A stretch of 39,245 nucleotides of DNA from CAZXEJ01 sp964639895. Lineage in GTDB: Bacteria > Desulfobacterota_D > UBA1144 > Nemesobacterales > JADFKM01. Under the pieces are notes generated by a model. That model did no database searches, was not told the DNA's origin, and saw only the letters and a list, made by a program, of their open reading frames with translations. The first letter of the stretch is position 1, and every line of letters starts with the position of its first letter. The stretch lies in assembly GCA_964639895.1 (NCBI GenBank), contig CAZXEJ010000020.1, positions 1-39,245 of the forward strand, given 5' to 3'. A program made the translations under genes and the position numbers. Positions 1 through 8,747 of this stretch are shown one piece after another.

Positions 1-2
1 CC

Positions 3-797
3 CTCACCCGTACAGCAAACCCCAAGGGGACGGACCGCCAGGTGGAGCTCCCCTTGGTCTATTCGCCCGCTACGGCCGACCGTGTGCTCGACTACAGGCG
101 CAAGCGGCTCCAGGGGGCCGCGCGCACGCTACGCATCACCGTGGGCACCGACGGGGACGGCGTCAGGAAGGGCGACCGTGTGAAGGTGGTGGTACCCTCG
201 CTGGGGCTGGACGGGGCGCTTGCCGAGTGGGAGGTGGTGGAGGCCGGCCGCAGCCTGGGCCGCCATACGCTCACGCTCATCCGCTACGTGGAAGCGGCCT
301 ACACATACAAGGCGGGCTCCGGGGTGCCCTCGGACCCGGGCGACATACCGCCCGATACCTCGCTTACCGATCCCGACCCGGTGAGCAACCTCTCCTTCAA
401 CGCCGCCACGCGGGTGCTCACGTGGACGCTGCCCCAGGACATAGCCACCCGCGCCGAGGTCTATTTCCGCGAGAACGGCGATACGGTGTGGCAGGTGGCG
501 GGCGAGGCGGTAGACACTTTCACGTTCTCAGAAGCAACGCTGGTTGCGGGCTGGTTGGTGCGTAGGCGGCCACGGTGGTGGCGCCGACCTGCCCCTCCCG
601 CCTCCGCACCGGGGTGCCCATGTCGCCGACACCTCGCGGACTGTCGGTGTCGGCTTTGGAGCCAGTTCGCGTCACCCCGCCTGCGGCGAGCCTCCCTGCC
701 TCCGCGCATGACTCGGTGCGCCTCCCCTCAGCCGGAGATGCCTTTAAGGAATCAACGGCCCGTACCCTTGCAGGGGTCGACTTCCCTCCCGTCATAG
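3..797 (+). CDS. Phage tail-tip-like protein with FN3-like domain, 5' cut by window and 3' end degenerate
   Basis: The frame is open to the left edge, so the true start lies outside the window. The first 180 or so residues resemble tail-tip/host-specificity proteins of siphophages: a beta-rich pre-tip segment with a 'KGDRVKV' turn and an 'LTLIRYVEAAYTY' strand, followed by a Pro/Asp-rich hinge and the first strands of a fibronectin type III-like domain ('PVSNLSF' ... 'RVLTWTLP'). The likeness ends abruptly near base 545 in the middle of the FN3-like domain. Beyond that the frame reads as Arg/Pro-rich sequence with no protein-like pattern, and neither other frame continues the domain. I infer a prophage tail gene broken at its 3' end by a deletion or insertion. 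No other phage genes follow to the right. The recognisable part is moderately certain; the exact family is not. Confidence 0.5.
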   Translation, partial: LTRTANPKGTDRQVELPLVYSPATADRVLDYRRKRLQGAARTLRITVGTDGDGVRKGDRVKVVVPSLGLDGALAEWEVVEAGRSLGRHTLTLIRYVEAAYTYKAGSGVPSDPGDIPPDTSLTDPDPVSNLSFNAATRVLTWTLPQDIATRAEVYFRENGDTVWQVAGEAVDTFTFSEATLVAGWLVRRRPRWWRRPAPPASAPGCPCRRHLADCRCRLWSQFASPRLRRASLPPRMTRCASPQPEMPLRNQRPVPLQGSTSLPS

Positions 798-1828
798 CGC
801 CTCGCCTTTACACCCCCACCCTCTTGCTAGTACGGCGGTTAACGCGTGGCGTGATCCCGATGGCGGCCTCTCACCCCAGTAGAGCACTGCCGCGTTCCCT
901 TTCCCTCCCCGCAGGTTGCCGGCGATTCCGTTCCCATGCGGCAGACCCCCCTTTATTTTTGGTCCCCCTGCCTCTGGATGGGTGCCGGCGCCGACGGTAT
1001 CGGCCCAAAGCCGCTTCGTACGGGGCCGCAACGGGTGTTGTCTTCTCGACCGGTGGCGATGAGGGGCGGGCGTTTGTCTGTGGGTGCTGGAGGGAAGTTC
1101 TTCAACCTTTCCGCTGCGTGCCGGTCTTAGTTACTTGTTACGCAGGTGTGGTGGTGGTTGCAGCGGCATTGACCGTGCCCGGCGATAGAATAAAGGCGGT
1201 GCACCTTCATTTCGAGCAGGTCCTCTCTCTCAATCCGTACGGTGTGTGGTGCCTACGGTACAGAGCACCCATTTCCCCCTTTTTTGTTATGCGTGAGTGT
1301 GAGGGCGGGTCATCCGCTTGGGCGGAGTGATGCAGGGTTCCTACCCCCCAACTCGTAGGTGGCTGTAGCCCACGCGCCTAGGGGACCGTGTGGAAGGACT
1401 GGGAGGTGGACGTGCCCCATTCAACGTGAGGGCCCTTCGTCCCGCGGGGGCGGTGGGGTTGCTCGTACCGGGGGCTCTTCCCGCGGGCGGATTCCACATT
1501 CACTTGGTCGCCTTAGCGACGTTGTCCGAGAGTGGTTGCTTGGATCGATTTTCAAGCCCCTCCTACGCGTTGGAACGTCCTGTTGGGGCGCTCTGTGGGC
1601 GCGCTGGGGCACTATTGCTGGTGCACGCCGGGGATGCGGTGAGATGCCCTGCGGCCCGGGCGCCCGCCGGCAGGAGGGGCAGCGTCATTGATGTAGAGGT
1701 TCTCGGCCGTGGTGTGGAGAATATATGCAGGGTGGGTGAATCCTCCACTCTGCGGGGCTGCAACGAGGGCCGACGGAAGCGCCCGGTCGGATGGAGCGGG
1801 GTCCCGTCGGCCTGTGTGCAGCGTTTTA
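798..1828. other. Gene-free tract
   Basis: About 1 kb of GC-rich DNA between the broken phage gene and the first secreted-protein cassette. Long open frames exist in several phases but their translations are Arg/Pro/Gly-rich, show no domain, and overlap one another. No tRNA, CRISPR or clear terminator was seen. Confidence 0.5.
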
Positions 1829-3280
1829 CTACTTGCTGCGGCGCCTCCTCCTCATCGCCCCCAGTCCCACGGCGAATGCCGGCAGCAACAGGGGTAGTGC
1901 GACGTTGGCGGCCGCCGTGCCTGCTCCGGCGATACTGGCCACAGCGCATCCACCACCACCGCCGCCACCGCCACCGTTGGTGGGCGACGCAGTGGGAGAC
2001 TCGGTGCCACCTGTAGGCGTTGGGGTAGGTGTGGGAGTGGGCGTAGGAGTAGGTGTGGGAAGAGCCTCGTCGCTCGGAGGCAGGGCGTCATCGACGCCGA
2101 GCCGTGCGAAGCACACCGTTATCTGCGGGCAGCTTTCGACCTGTTCCTGATCGTCGTATATGTCGGGGAAGAACGTCGCCACGGCCGGAACGGGCAAGTA
2201 GCCTTGGGTTATTGCGTTCAGGCCGTAGTCGTCTGCGAAGTTGATGATCACTACGTCTGATCTGATGGCTGTCGAAGTGGGCAGGGTCCTGAAGCTCTGG
2301 TTAAGCAGGGTCGTCATGCTCGTTCCCGGACCCGAGGTGGAATCGTCTATGTCCATCCTGCGCAGTCTGCACAAAGTGCCGCCGTCGAGCACAAATGCGG
2401 TTCCGCTCGCGTTGCCCCCGGTGTCCAGTGCGGACGTCAGGTCCCGCAGTTCCGTCTCGCAGCCCGAGCTGCTCGGATCGGGGGTGCTGCTGCTTGTAGT
2501 GGACGAGGTGGCGGCGTCCCTTGACCACAGGTTGACGCCGTAGTCCACGGCGTTTACGGTATCGATCGTCCTGGCAGTGGCATGGAGGAACTCGAACTCG
2601 ATGGCGCGGTTGTCGGCTCCGCAGGAGACGACGGGTGTTATAACTATCGTGCCTTCCTTGCCCTGGAGCACGCTCTCCGTTATGTCCTGACCAGTGTTCG
2701 AGACGAGGTCGCCGAGGTTGTACACGTGCGTGTCGAGCGGTGTCAGGGTGTCGCAGAAGTTCTTTATCTCGTTACAGTCTTCATCCAGTATCTGGACGTG
2801 GATGCTCACCGGAGCGACTGAACAAGAGGTGTCGACATCCGGGTCGCAAGGCGCGCCGTTGACGACTCCGCCCAGTTTGTTGGCGTGGACGGAGACGGTG
2901 GCCTCGTTCGTCACCTGGACGTAGGTGTTCCGTCCCCCCTTCTGGCTCCACCATCCTATGAGCTGTGTGCCAGGGGCGGTGGTGTTGGTTCCTATCCTGC
3001 TTTCGGCATCCGTCGTGTCGCTCCAGGAACCGTTGTTGTACATCCAGTCGATGTCGCCGTGGACGAAGGAGCCGTCGGTCTCGAAGAATCCGAGAAGGCC
3101 CAGGACGACGTTTGGAGGCGAGGAGGGGAGGACGACGTCGAACCTCAACCAGCCGGTGCCGAAGGGCACCCCGGGACACACTTCGTCTCCCCTGGCGCTC
3201 TTGATGGCTACCGAGGGCAGGAGTGTTGCCGCTATCAAGGCGGCGGCGATCAATGAACTCTTTATCCATGGTGTTTTCAT
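1829..3280 (-). CDS. Secreted protein with LTPxDTH-type domain, Pro-Thr linker and Gly-Cys/Arg C-terminal sorting tail
   Basis: A 483-residue exported protein of unknown function. The start is fixed by a GGAGG about 7 bases before the ATG. Residues 1-31 form a signal peptide (MKTPWIK, a hydrophobic core, then AIKSARG). The central part contains 'GWWSQKGGRNTYVQVTN', an 'IHVQILDEDC' strand and the motif 'LTPLDTHVYNLGDL', followed by a predicted beta-rich region with several Cys. A run of Pro-Thr dipeptides, a Thr/Ser/Pro stretch, nine or more Gly and a single Cys then lead into a hydrophobic helix ending in MRRRRRSK. That tail has the layout of the MYXO-CTERM/Synerg-CTERM class of sorting signals, in which cleavage occurs near the Gly-Cys (family knowledge). 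It lies 60 bases downstream of the 3341-4393 gene and is probably co-transcribed. It is a clear paralogue of 12122-13483. Attachment to the cell surface is inferred. Confidence 0.85.
   Translation of the reverse strand: MKTPWIKSSLIAAALIAATLLPSVAIKSARGDEVCPGVPFGTGWLRFDVVLPSSPPNVVLGLLGFFETDGSFVHGDIDWMYNNGSWSDTTDAESRIGTNTTAPGTQLIGWWSQKGGRNTYVQVTNEATVSVHANKLGGVVNGAPCDPDVDTSCSVAPVSIHVQILDEDCNEIKNFCDTLTPLDTHVYNLGDLVSNTGQDITESVLQGKEGTIVITPVVSCGADNRAIEFEFLHATARTIDTVNAVDYGVNLWSRDAATSSTTSSSTPDPSSSGCETELRDLTSALDTGGNASGTAFVLDGGTLCRLRRMDIDDSTSGPGTSMTTLLNQSFRTLPTSTAIRSDVVIINFADDYGLNAITQGYLPVPAVATFFPDIYDDQEQVESCPQITVCFARLGVDDALPPSDEALPTPTPTPTPTPTPTPTGGTESPTASPTNGGGGGGGGGCAVASIAGAGTAAANVALPLLLPAFAVGLGAMRRRRRSK
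2013..2059. repeat. Hexamer-type repeat encoding the Pro-Thr linker
   Basis: Degenerate 6-base units (GTAGGT/GTGGGA/GTAGGC type on the plus strand) encode alternating Pro-Thr on the minus strand. Copy-number change here would keep frame and alter only linker length. Confidence 0.7.
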
Positions 3281-3340
3281 GACTTATCCTCCGAGTTGAT
3301 GACTAAAAGCCTCGTCGACGTCGGGTTTGCCGGATGGCAT

Positions 3341-4393
3341 CTAGAAATCATCCGAGGGGGGCCTGATCGGATCATGGACCGTCCCCGTTCCCGAGCCATG
3401 CGAAGGCAGTATGTCGAAGAGCTCCGTGGGAGCGTTGAACATTATGTCCATGCTTCCCGTGTTAGTACCGTTGTTGAGCCCAATGAATCCGATGACGAAA
3501 TCCCCCTCGTCCGAATCGACCGTATCGATCACGACCTGTCCCACGGCGTCGGTACCTAGGCAAAGCGAGGGTCCCCCCTTGCTGTTGACCACCAGTTGAT
3601 TGATACCGAAGTCTATGACGGACGGTATGGCTGGATCGGAATTGCAGGTGGGAGTCACAGTGGGGCAGGAAAGGACGTTCTCGTGTTCGTCCACCAGCAC
3701 CAGCTCGTAGGGTTCGTCTTCCAGAAATATTCCGGCGGTCACGCCAAGAGTACGGACAAGGTAGTCCGCGGTGAAGAGAACGATGTCGGACAACGTGGAA
3801 CCGTCCACGGTGTTGAAGTTGAACGCCTTGGGGCCGGATTCGTTGTCCACTTTGTTCTTGGGGTTGTTTTGGCCTCCACCCTTTTCGGCCGGTTGTTGGA
3901 AGCCGGCCGAGTTGGTTCTGTACTCGAATCCTTCGGCCACTACGCTGAAGTTGCCTATTATGGCGTTGCCGGCGGTCCGCGAAGGATCGTTGGGATCAAC
4001 CGTTGTCACCGCCACGATGCCGTGACCTCCTGCAAACTGCGGCGGGGCGAGTGGTTGGCCGTTGTTCCTGTCCAGATTGCCGAGGTCGTAGAGATGAGTG
4101 TCGAACGGAGTGAGATCGTCCAGATAGTCGAACTCGGGGCAGGTCGGGTCGCCGGCGTTCCATACCTGGATGTGGATCTGTACGGGGGAAGAGGTTGTGT
4201 TTGTGACCTGGAAAAAGCTCTTCCTTGAGTCACGGAGATCCCAGAAACTTATCAGATAGGCCGTCGAAACATCCGTCTGTAGCGCATTGTCGTCCCCGGC
4301 CTTGACGGTCTTGACGGAAAACAATAGGGTTACGGCCATTACAAGGCTCATTGCCAGGGCACAGCTCACCCATGATGGACTTTGTTTTGACAT
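3341..4393 (-). CDS. Secreted LTPxDTH-domain protein without sorting tail (cassette 1, first gene)
   Basis: A 350-residue exported protein of unknown function. I chose the ATG at 4393 rather than the in-frame TTG at 4411 because GAGGAGG sits about 9 bases before it and the resulting N-terminus (MSKQSPSW, then a hydrophobic core, then SVKTVKAG) is a proper signal peptide. It shares with the gene downstream the pattern 'QVTN', 'IHIQVWNAGDPTC', 'LTPFDTHLYDLGNL' and a following 'GGHGIVAVTTVDP', so the cassette members have a common domain. The second half has 'YRTNSAGF', 'GGPSLCLG' and 'GFIGLNN', all conserved in the paralogue 13553-14503. There is no Pro-Thr linker or C-terminal hydrophobic helix, so it is probably released or bound by a partner such as the anchored protein encoded next. 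I cannot assign a function. Confidence 0.85.
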   Translation of the reverse strand: MSKQSPSWVSCALAMSLVMAVTLLFSVKTVKAGDDNALQTDVSTAYLISFWDLRDSRKSFFQVTNTTSSPVQIHIQVWNAGDPTCPEFDYLDDLTPFDTHLYDLGNLDRNNGQPLAPPQFAGGHGIVAVTTVDPNDPSRTAGNAIIGNFSVVAEGFEYRTNSAGFQQPAEKGGGQNNPKNKVDNESGPKAFNFNTVDGSTLSDIVLFTADYLVRTLGVTAGIFLEDEPYELVLVDEHENVLSCPTVTPTCNSDPAIPSVIDFGINQLVVNSKGGPSLCLGTDAVGQVVIDTVDSDEGDFVIGFIGLNNGTNTGSMDIMFNAPTELFDILPSHGSGTGTVHDPIRPPSDDF

Positions 4394-6054
4394 TGAACCA
4401 CACCTCCTCAAGCGGGTTTTATTACGGAGGGGGCCGAATTGATCGGAATCTTTATTCGGGATGCACCCTCAACGCATACAGCCAGTGTAGCGTCCAGGAG
4501 GAGAACCTAAGAGGAGAAATGTAGGAAGAAGACTATTGTGGGGATAAGGCTAAGCTTTTGAGATATAGGGGCGTACCTCACTCACCTCCCCCTCCTTCGA
4601 CTGGAAACGATACTATCACAAGTACAAATGGATTGCAAGTTTTCCCATGTTCGAAAGTTAGGGACGAATGTTATCCGTCCCAATATTCTAGCGCCCTCGA
4701 GGTGAGCGATTTGAGGCCGCCCGCTCCGCAGTCGTTCTAAAGCGCCGCTTCCCCTATCCCCCCGGCCTTCATTGCTCTTGTTGGAGTGGCGGTGTGGAGA
4801 CCCAGGCTGCGGTTCGTCGGCGGCCCCTACAAGGGTGCCGGCGTACTTCTTCTCTCCCCGGGCGGCCTACGCTGGGAGTGGAGGGGTCAGTGTGGGTACT
4901 GATAGGGAGAACCCGTTTTACGGGAAGGGGGTCATTTGCACCGGCGCGGCTGAGCAGCCGTAGTGATGAGGGCGGCTTCAGGCCATGGACGTAGGTGACG
5001 GGCATCCAGGTCAAGCAAGTGGTATCGACCGCACCCCCCAGGGGTTTGTCCCTCCTTGCCGCCTTCCTCCGACGGGGGGAGGGAGGATCCGGAGCAATCG
5101 GCCCCCGTCGCTCTCGACCGTACGGCGGTCGTCGGCAGTGGCCTAACTTCCCTCGCCGCCGCGTCCTGCGGTGTTGATCGTAAGGATGGAACACGCGGGT
5201 TTCTTCCTCAAGGGACGTTCCCCATGTCACGTAGCCGTTTCCATGGATGCGGCGAGGGGGCGTCGTCCTTCGGTGGGGCGGCGGCCGTTGTGTGGACGCT
5301 ACCATTTGTCCGGCCGTTGTCACCCCTTGCGGCCCTCTCTCGGGCGCACCTCCGTTGTCGCCTTCTCCTCCGGCCGCCCAACCAGGAAGCGTCGGAGGGA
5401 AGGGTAGGCCCACATGTGCCAGGGGCCGTGCCGTATCGCCGCTTTCCATGGCGGCGAGAGGGGTTGCATGGTTAAGGTAACCGAAGTATGTTGGGTGGAG
5501 GATGTTACGCACGAGCTCACAACGGGTGGCCGTCTTTCTCTCGGGTGGCGCTCTACGCCCGCTTCCGGAAGCGGCGGCCGCGAGGGGTCTTTCCATCGCG
5601 TTGGCCTTGATAGTGCTTGTCCTCGTGGCGGGTGCGACGCCTCACCTGCTCCACTACGGCTTGCCCTCAGCTGGCAAGAATGGGGTGCCTACCCTCTACA
5701 CCACGTGCCCTCTCTACGGGTATTGCCTGAAGGCCTCTTCCACTACGCTTACAAGTCCGGGGCTGGTGCGGTGCACCCCTCCTCCTCGACCGGTGGGGGT
5801 ACCCTTCCGCCCCGCTCCCGTTGTAGAGGAGCACGTGCGCGACCTCCCACCGGTACGTTCTCCTCCCTTTAGGGCGTCGTGACCGCTGAGGGGCGGCCGC
5901 GGCTTTCTCATCCATCCCTCACGTAGTTGTCGTTGCCCTGTACCCGCCGGAGGGGTGGCGTCGTCTCTTGATCGTGGGGCCGTGTCGTCCTAGGGCCGGA
6001 CGGCGGCCCTCCCCCGTGCTGAGTCGGGGTGCGACGAGGAGGACGTATCGTATT
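4394..6054. other. Gene-free tract including the promoter region of cassette 1
   Basis: Bases 4394-4740 are locally AT-rich and probably hold the leftward promoter of the secreted cassette. On the minus strand a TAGAAT element (plus-strand ATTCTA, about 4685) is flanked by the same GCTAGAAT/CCCAA context found upstream of the second cassette, and CCGAAT (4434-4439) with ATTCGG (4454-4459) form an inverted repeat. Bases 4740-6030 are GC-rich with only shadow-like open frames. A small hairpin, CGACCG/CGGTCG, lies at 5115-5131. I see no gene. Confidence 0.45.
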
Positions 6055-7020
6055 ATGAAGAAAAGAGTTGCGGCTAGTGTCTGTATGACGGGTGGGGCGT
6101 TGCTTATCGCACTCCTCGTTACCGTTCCCGCCCTGGCGCACGGTGTGGTGGGCAAGCGGTTTTTCCCCTCTGCTCTCGCCACCGAGGATCCCTTCGTATC
6201 TGACGAGCTCTCTCTGCTTGCCGGTACGAGGAAGGAGGAGGGAGAGGGCGTAGAGGGGACTGTCGTCTCTACCGAGTTCTCGGTGGAGTATTCCAAGCGC
6301 ATCACGCCGTCGCTTGCGCTATCGGTGGCAACGGCGTACAGGTTCGTGGATGCCGGCGGTGGCGGCACGGCGGATGGGTGGGACAACCTTGAAGTGGGGT
6401 TCAAGTACCAGTTCTTAGCCAGCGCCTCGCACGAGACCGTCGTATCGGTGGGCCTCGAGACGTCCATCGGCAATACGGGGGATCGCTCCGTCGGCGCCGA
6501 GGAGTTCACCGTACTCTCGCCCGCATTCTTCTTGGGCAAGGGGTTCGGTGACCTGCCGGCCTCGTTCCGCTTCCTGAGGCCCCTTGCGCTTACCTCTGCC
6601 TTGGAACTGGAGATTCCCACCCGCGGCGGTGGTGGAGCCGCTCACAGTGGAGGCGAGGGCACGGAGCACGAGGGGGAGGAGCGCCATCCGCTGGTGGCGG
6701 CCTACGGGTTCACCGTACAATACAGTCTCTCCTATCTGCAGTCCTTCGTCAGGGACCTTGGGCTCGTCAGGCCCCTGAACCGCATGATACTGCTCGTGGA
6801 GTTTCCGCTCGAGACCGCACTCAACCGGGGAAGCGCAGGCGACACCGCGGGATCCGTCAACCCGGGCGTCGTATGGGTGGGCAGGCGCCTCCAGCTCGGG
6901 GTCGAGCTCGAGGTGCCCCTGGTCGGCCGAAGGACCGGGGACGTGGGCGTGCTGGTGCTCGTCCATTTCCTCATCGACGACATCTTTCCACGTAGCCTGG
7001 GACGGCCGTTGATCAGGTGA
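6055..7020 (+). CDS. Outer-membrane beta-barrel-like protein paired with CopC
   Basis: A 321-residue protein. I start it at the ATG at 6055, preceded by GAGGAGG about 12 bases upstream; the open frame extends further 5' but that extension is not protein-like. A signal peptide (MKKRVAAS ... VPALA) would leave a mature N-terminus beginning 'HGVVGKRFFPS', with His first. The rest alternates short amphipathic strands ('STEFSVEYSKRITPSLALSV', 'NLEVGFKYQFL', 'ELGVELEVPL') with charged turns, as in outer-membrane porin/transporter-like proteins. A Gly/Glu/His-rich loop ('GGGGAAHSGGEGTEHEGEER') could bind metal. The copC stop-start junction follows directly, so the two are one operon. The exact family is uncertain; resemblance to the MetA-pathway/neuromedin-U-like outer-membrane group is from memory. 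Confidence 0.75.
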   Translation: MKKRVAASVCMTGGALLIALLVTVPALAHGVVGKRFFPSALATEDPFVSDELSLLAGTRKEEGEGVEGTVVSTEFSVEYSKRITPSLALSVATAYRFVDAGGGGTADGWDNLEVGFKYQFLASASHETVVSVGLETSIGNTGDRSVGAEEFTVLSPAFFLGKGFGDLPASFRFLRPLALTSALELEIPTRGGGGAAHSGGEGTEHEGEERHPLVAAYGFTVQYSLSYLQSFVRDLGLVRPLNRMILLVEFPLETALNRGSAGDTAGSVNPGVVWVGRRLQLGVELEVPLVGRRTGDVGVLVLVHFLIDDIFPRSLGRPLIR

Positions 7021-7027
7021 GGGGGAC

Positions 7028-7420
7028 ATGAATATGAGCTTGGTTGCAGCGCGTAGTGCATCGGTCTTGAGCGCGGCCGTTTTGGTGTTGTTCCTCGCTT
7101 TGCCGGCGTCGGGACATGTGACGCCCGAGCGTGCGGAACCCGCCGTTGGAGCGACACTCCACGGCCCGCCCAAGCGGGTACGCATATGGTTCGACGCCCC
7201 GCTGGATGGATCTTCAGAGTTGAAAGTGGTGAGCGCCGACGGTGAGCGTGTAGACAGGGGGGACGTCCGGGTGGATTCCGCGGACCCGCGGGTGCTCGAG
7301 GTGAGTTTGGAGGATCTGTCCCCTGGGGTTTACCGCGTGATATGGATCGCCGTATCGCGCGACGGACACAGGACGAAGGGCGACTATACATTCACTGTCA
7401 GAAAGGGCCGCCGCCCCTGA
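7028..7420 (+). CDS. copC: Periplasmic copper-binding protein CopC
   Basis: A 130-residue CopC-family protein that binds Cu(II) in the periplasm for copper tolerance or supply. The start ATG is preceded by GAGGGGG, which overlaps the stop of the upstream gene (7 bases apart), indicating translational coupling. A signal peptide ends at Ala-Ser-Gly before His30, giving a mature N-terminal His. 'HVTPERAEPAVGATL' and 'IWFDAPLDG' are typical of the family. Asp112 and His114 in 'SRDGHRTKGDYTF' become residues 83 and 85 of the mature protein, so with His1 they give the known His-Asp-His Cu(II) site. No Met-rich Cu(I) site is visible. The usual partner CopD is not in the window; the outer-membrane protein upstream is the only neighbour. 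Confidence 0.92.
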   Translation: MNMSLVAARSASVLSAAVLVLFLALPASGHVTPERAEPAVGATLHGPPKRVRIWFDAPLDGSSELKVVSADGERVDRGDVRVDSADPRVLEVSLEDLSPGVYRVIWIAVSRDGHRTKGDYTFTVRKGRRP

Positions 7421-8247
7421 GAACGGTGTCACCTCGATTGCGTGTACTTTTGGAGATATCCGTGCCGAGCCGCTCCGAGTACCCGGCGCCTGTGTACACA
7501 TAGGCGGTGGGTCAAACCGGTGTGGTTGCGGCGGCGTGCGTTGACCTTAGCCGAGCCTCCTCCCCCGGCAGGTCAGGGCCATCAGGTCCCGGGTTGGCCC
7601 TTTTGGGAAGCTCGAGGCAACGCCACACCCGAAGCGGGGTGGGACCCGTTTATTTATCATGTCCTATGGACTCTTGAACCCCGTGAGACGAGGACTCGCT
7701 CACTCCCATGGCCACGGCCCTCAAGCGGCGGAACCCCTGCTCGGCTCGGCCCTTGGAGCAGGCCCCGGCTCGGCGGGCTACCGGGCGGCTGCGCCTACGG
7801 GATGGCACTTGCACGTCGTGACGCGGCCTGAGCGGCGACGAGTGGGGCCGTCTCGGACCCGATTCGCCCCTCCCCGTTAGGGGGGCCACAATGAGGTAGC
7901 GGGCGGTCTTGAGGCCGCCCGCTTCGCGCAATGCCCCACGGCCGCGCAGGTCGTTGTTGACGTGCACTCGGCGGATCTCTGCGACTGCGCCGGCTTCCGT
8001 GGTACGCGCTGGCCATTCGCACTGCGTTACGTTGCTGTCCATTCCTCTTCCATGGGGGGCGCATACACCGAGGGGAACGTATCCCGCGCGCGCGGTGCTT
8101 AGGAGGTGCCCATCGTCCCGAGGAAAGGGTACGGCCTTCTGACTCTTCTTTGGGCCTCCTTGTAGCCGGGCACCTCATTATTTTTGGGGTCTGTCTTCGT
8201 TTGTCTCCGGCAGAGGGATAGTCCTTAAGATGGGATGCGAAATCAAT
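7421..8247. other. Gene-free tract between copC and the mer-type operon
   Basis: About 0.8 kb without a credible gene. It contains a likely intrinsic terminator (7576-7604) near its left end and the merR promoter/operator just beyond its right end. Open frames here overlap in several phases and have shadow-like composition. Confidence 0.5.
7576..7604 (+). terminator. Intrinsic terminator candidate downstream of copC
   Basis: GGGCCA (7576-7581) pairs with TGGCCC (7595-7600) and is followed at once by TTTT. It lies about 155 bases after the copC stop. The T run is short but the layout is canonical. Confidence 0.55.
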
Positions 8248-8259
8248 TTGACAAAGTGC

Positions 8260-8291
8260 TTGACTCCGTACCAAGGTACGGAGTTTATACT
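8260..8291 (+). promoter_or_regulatory. MerR-type promoter and operator
   Basis: A -35 TTGACT (8260-8265) and a -10 TATACT (8286-8291) are separated by 20 bases, the over-long spacer typical of MerR-activated promoters. The spacer holds a perfect inverted repeat, ACTCCGTAC (8263-8271) and GTACGGAGT (8276-8284), separated by 4 bases. The half-site CTCCGTAC is that of classical mer operators. It lies upstream of merR and the two genes after it, so the regulator controls its own operon as in the unidirectional layout. Confidence 0.9.
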
Positions 8292-8336
8292 TATTTCATC
8301 GGATGGATGCGACGTGATAGAACGATGGAGGGAACC

Positions 8337-8747
8337 ATGGATGGACTTACCATAGGCAAGGCGGCGCGTCTTGCGGGTGTGGGCGTGGAAACCATACGGT
8401 TCTACGAGCGACGGGGCCTGATTGAGAGGCCCAGGGCGCGGTTGCAGGGGTCGGGTTACAGGGAGTATCCCCTTGAGACGGTGAGGCGTATCCGCTTCAT
8501 AAGACGTGCCAAGGAACTGGGTTTTACGTTGAAGGAGATAAAGGAGCTTCTCGCCTTGCGCATCGCCCCTGAGACCACGTGTGAGGACATCCGCCGTCGG
8601 GCCGAGGCCAAGATCAGGGACGTCGAGGCGAAGATCGCATCGCTGCAGAGGATCCGGTCGGCCCTTGAGGAGCTGGTCGAGAGGTGTGTGGGTGAGGGCC
8701 CCGCGTGCGAGTGTCCCATACTGGACGTGTTGGAGGAAGAGATATGA
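8337..8747 (+). CDS. merR: Hg(II)-responsive regulator MerR
   Basis: A 136-residue MerR-family regulator. I chose the ATG at 8337 (GGAGG 4-5 bases upstream); an ATG at 8325 is possible. The winged helix-turn-helix lies at residues 3-70 ('LTIGKAARLAGVGVETIRFY', 'RRGLIERP', 'YREYPLETVRRI'). A long dimerisation helix follows. Cys82, Cys117 and Cys126 fall at exactly the numbers of the three Hg(II)-binding Cys of Tn501 MerR, with an extra Cys124. The gene follows a canonical MerR operator and its stop overlaps the start of the next gene (ATGA), so it should act as repressor without and activator with Hg(II). Confidence in the metal is high because both the three-Cys set and the operator match. 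Confidence 0.93.
   Translation: MDGLTIGKAARLAGVGVETIRFYERRGLIERPRARLQGSGYREYPLETVRRIRFIRRAKELGFTLKEIKELLALRIAPETTCEDIRRRAEAKIRDVEAKIASLQRIRSALEELVERCVGEGPACECPILDVLEEEI

Noticed and set aside
575..1330. Long open frame of 251 codons right of the phage gene
   Set aside because: Its translation has no domain-like pattern, is rich in Arg, Pro and Gly, and overlaps other frames of the same quality.
2013..2059. Possible CRISPR or microsatellite array
   Set aside because: The degenerate hexamers simply encode a Pro-Thr linker in frame, as in three other genes here.
4769..5596. 275-codon minus-strand open frame
   Set aside because: Arg/Pro-rich sequence without hydrophobic periodicity, no Shine-Dalgarno, and overlapped on the other strand by equally long frames; I regard it as a chance frame in GC-rich DNA.
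8248..8253. TTGACA as the -35 of merR
   Set aside because: It lies 12 bases upstream of the TTGACT that has the MerR inverted repeat and correctly placed -10, and has no -10 at a normal distance of its own.
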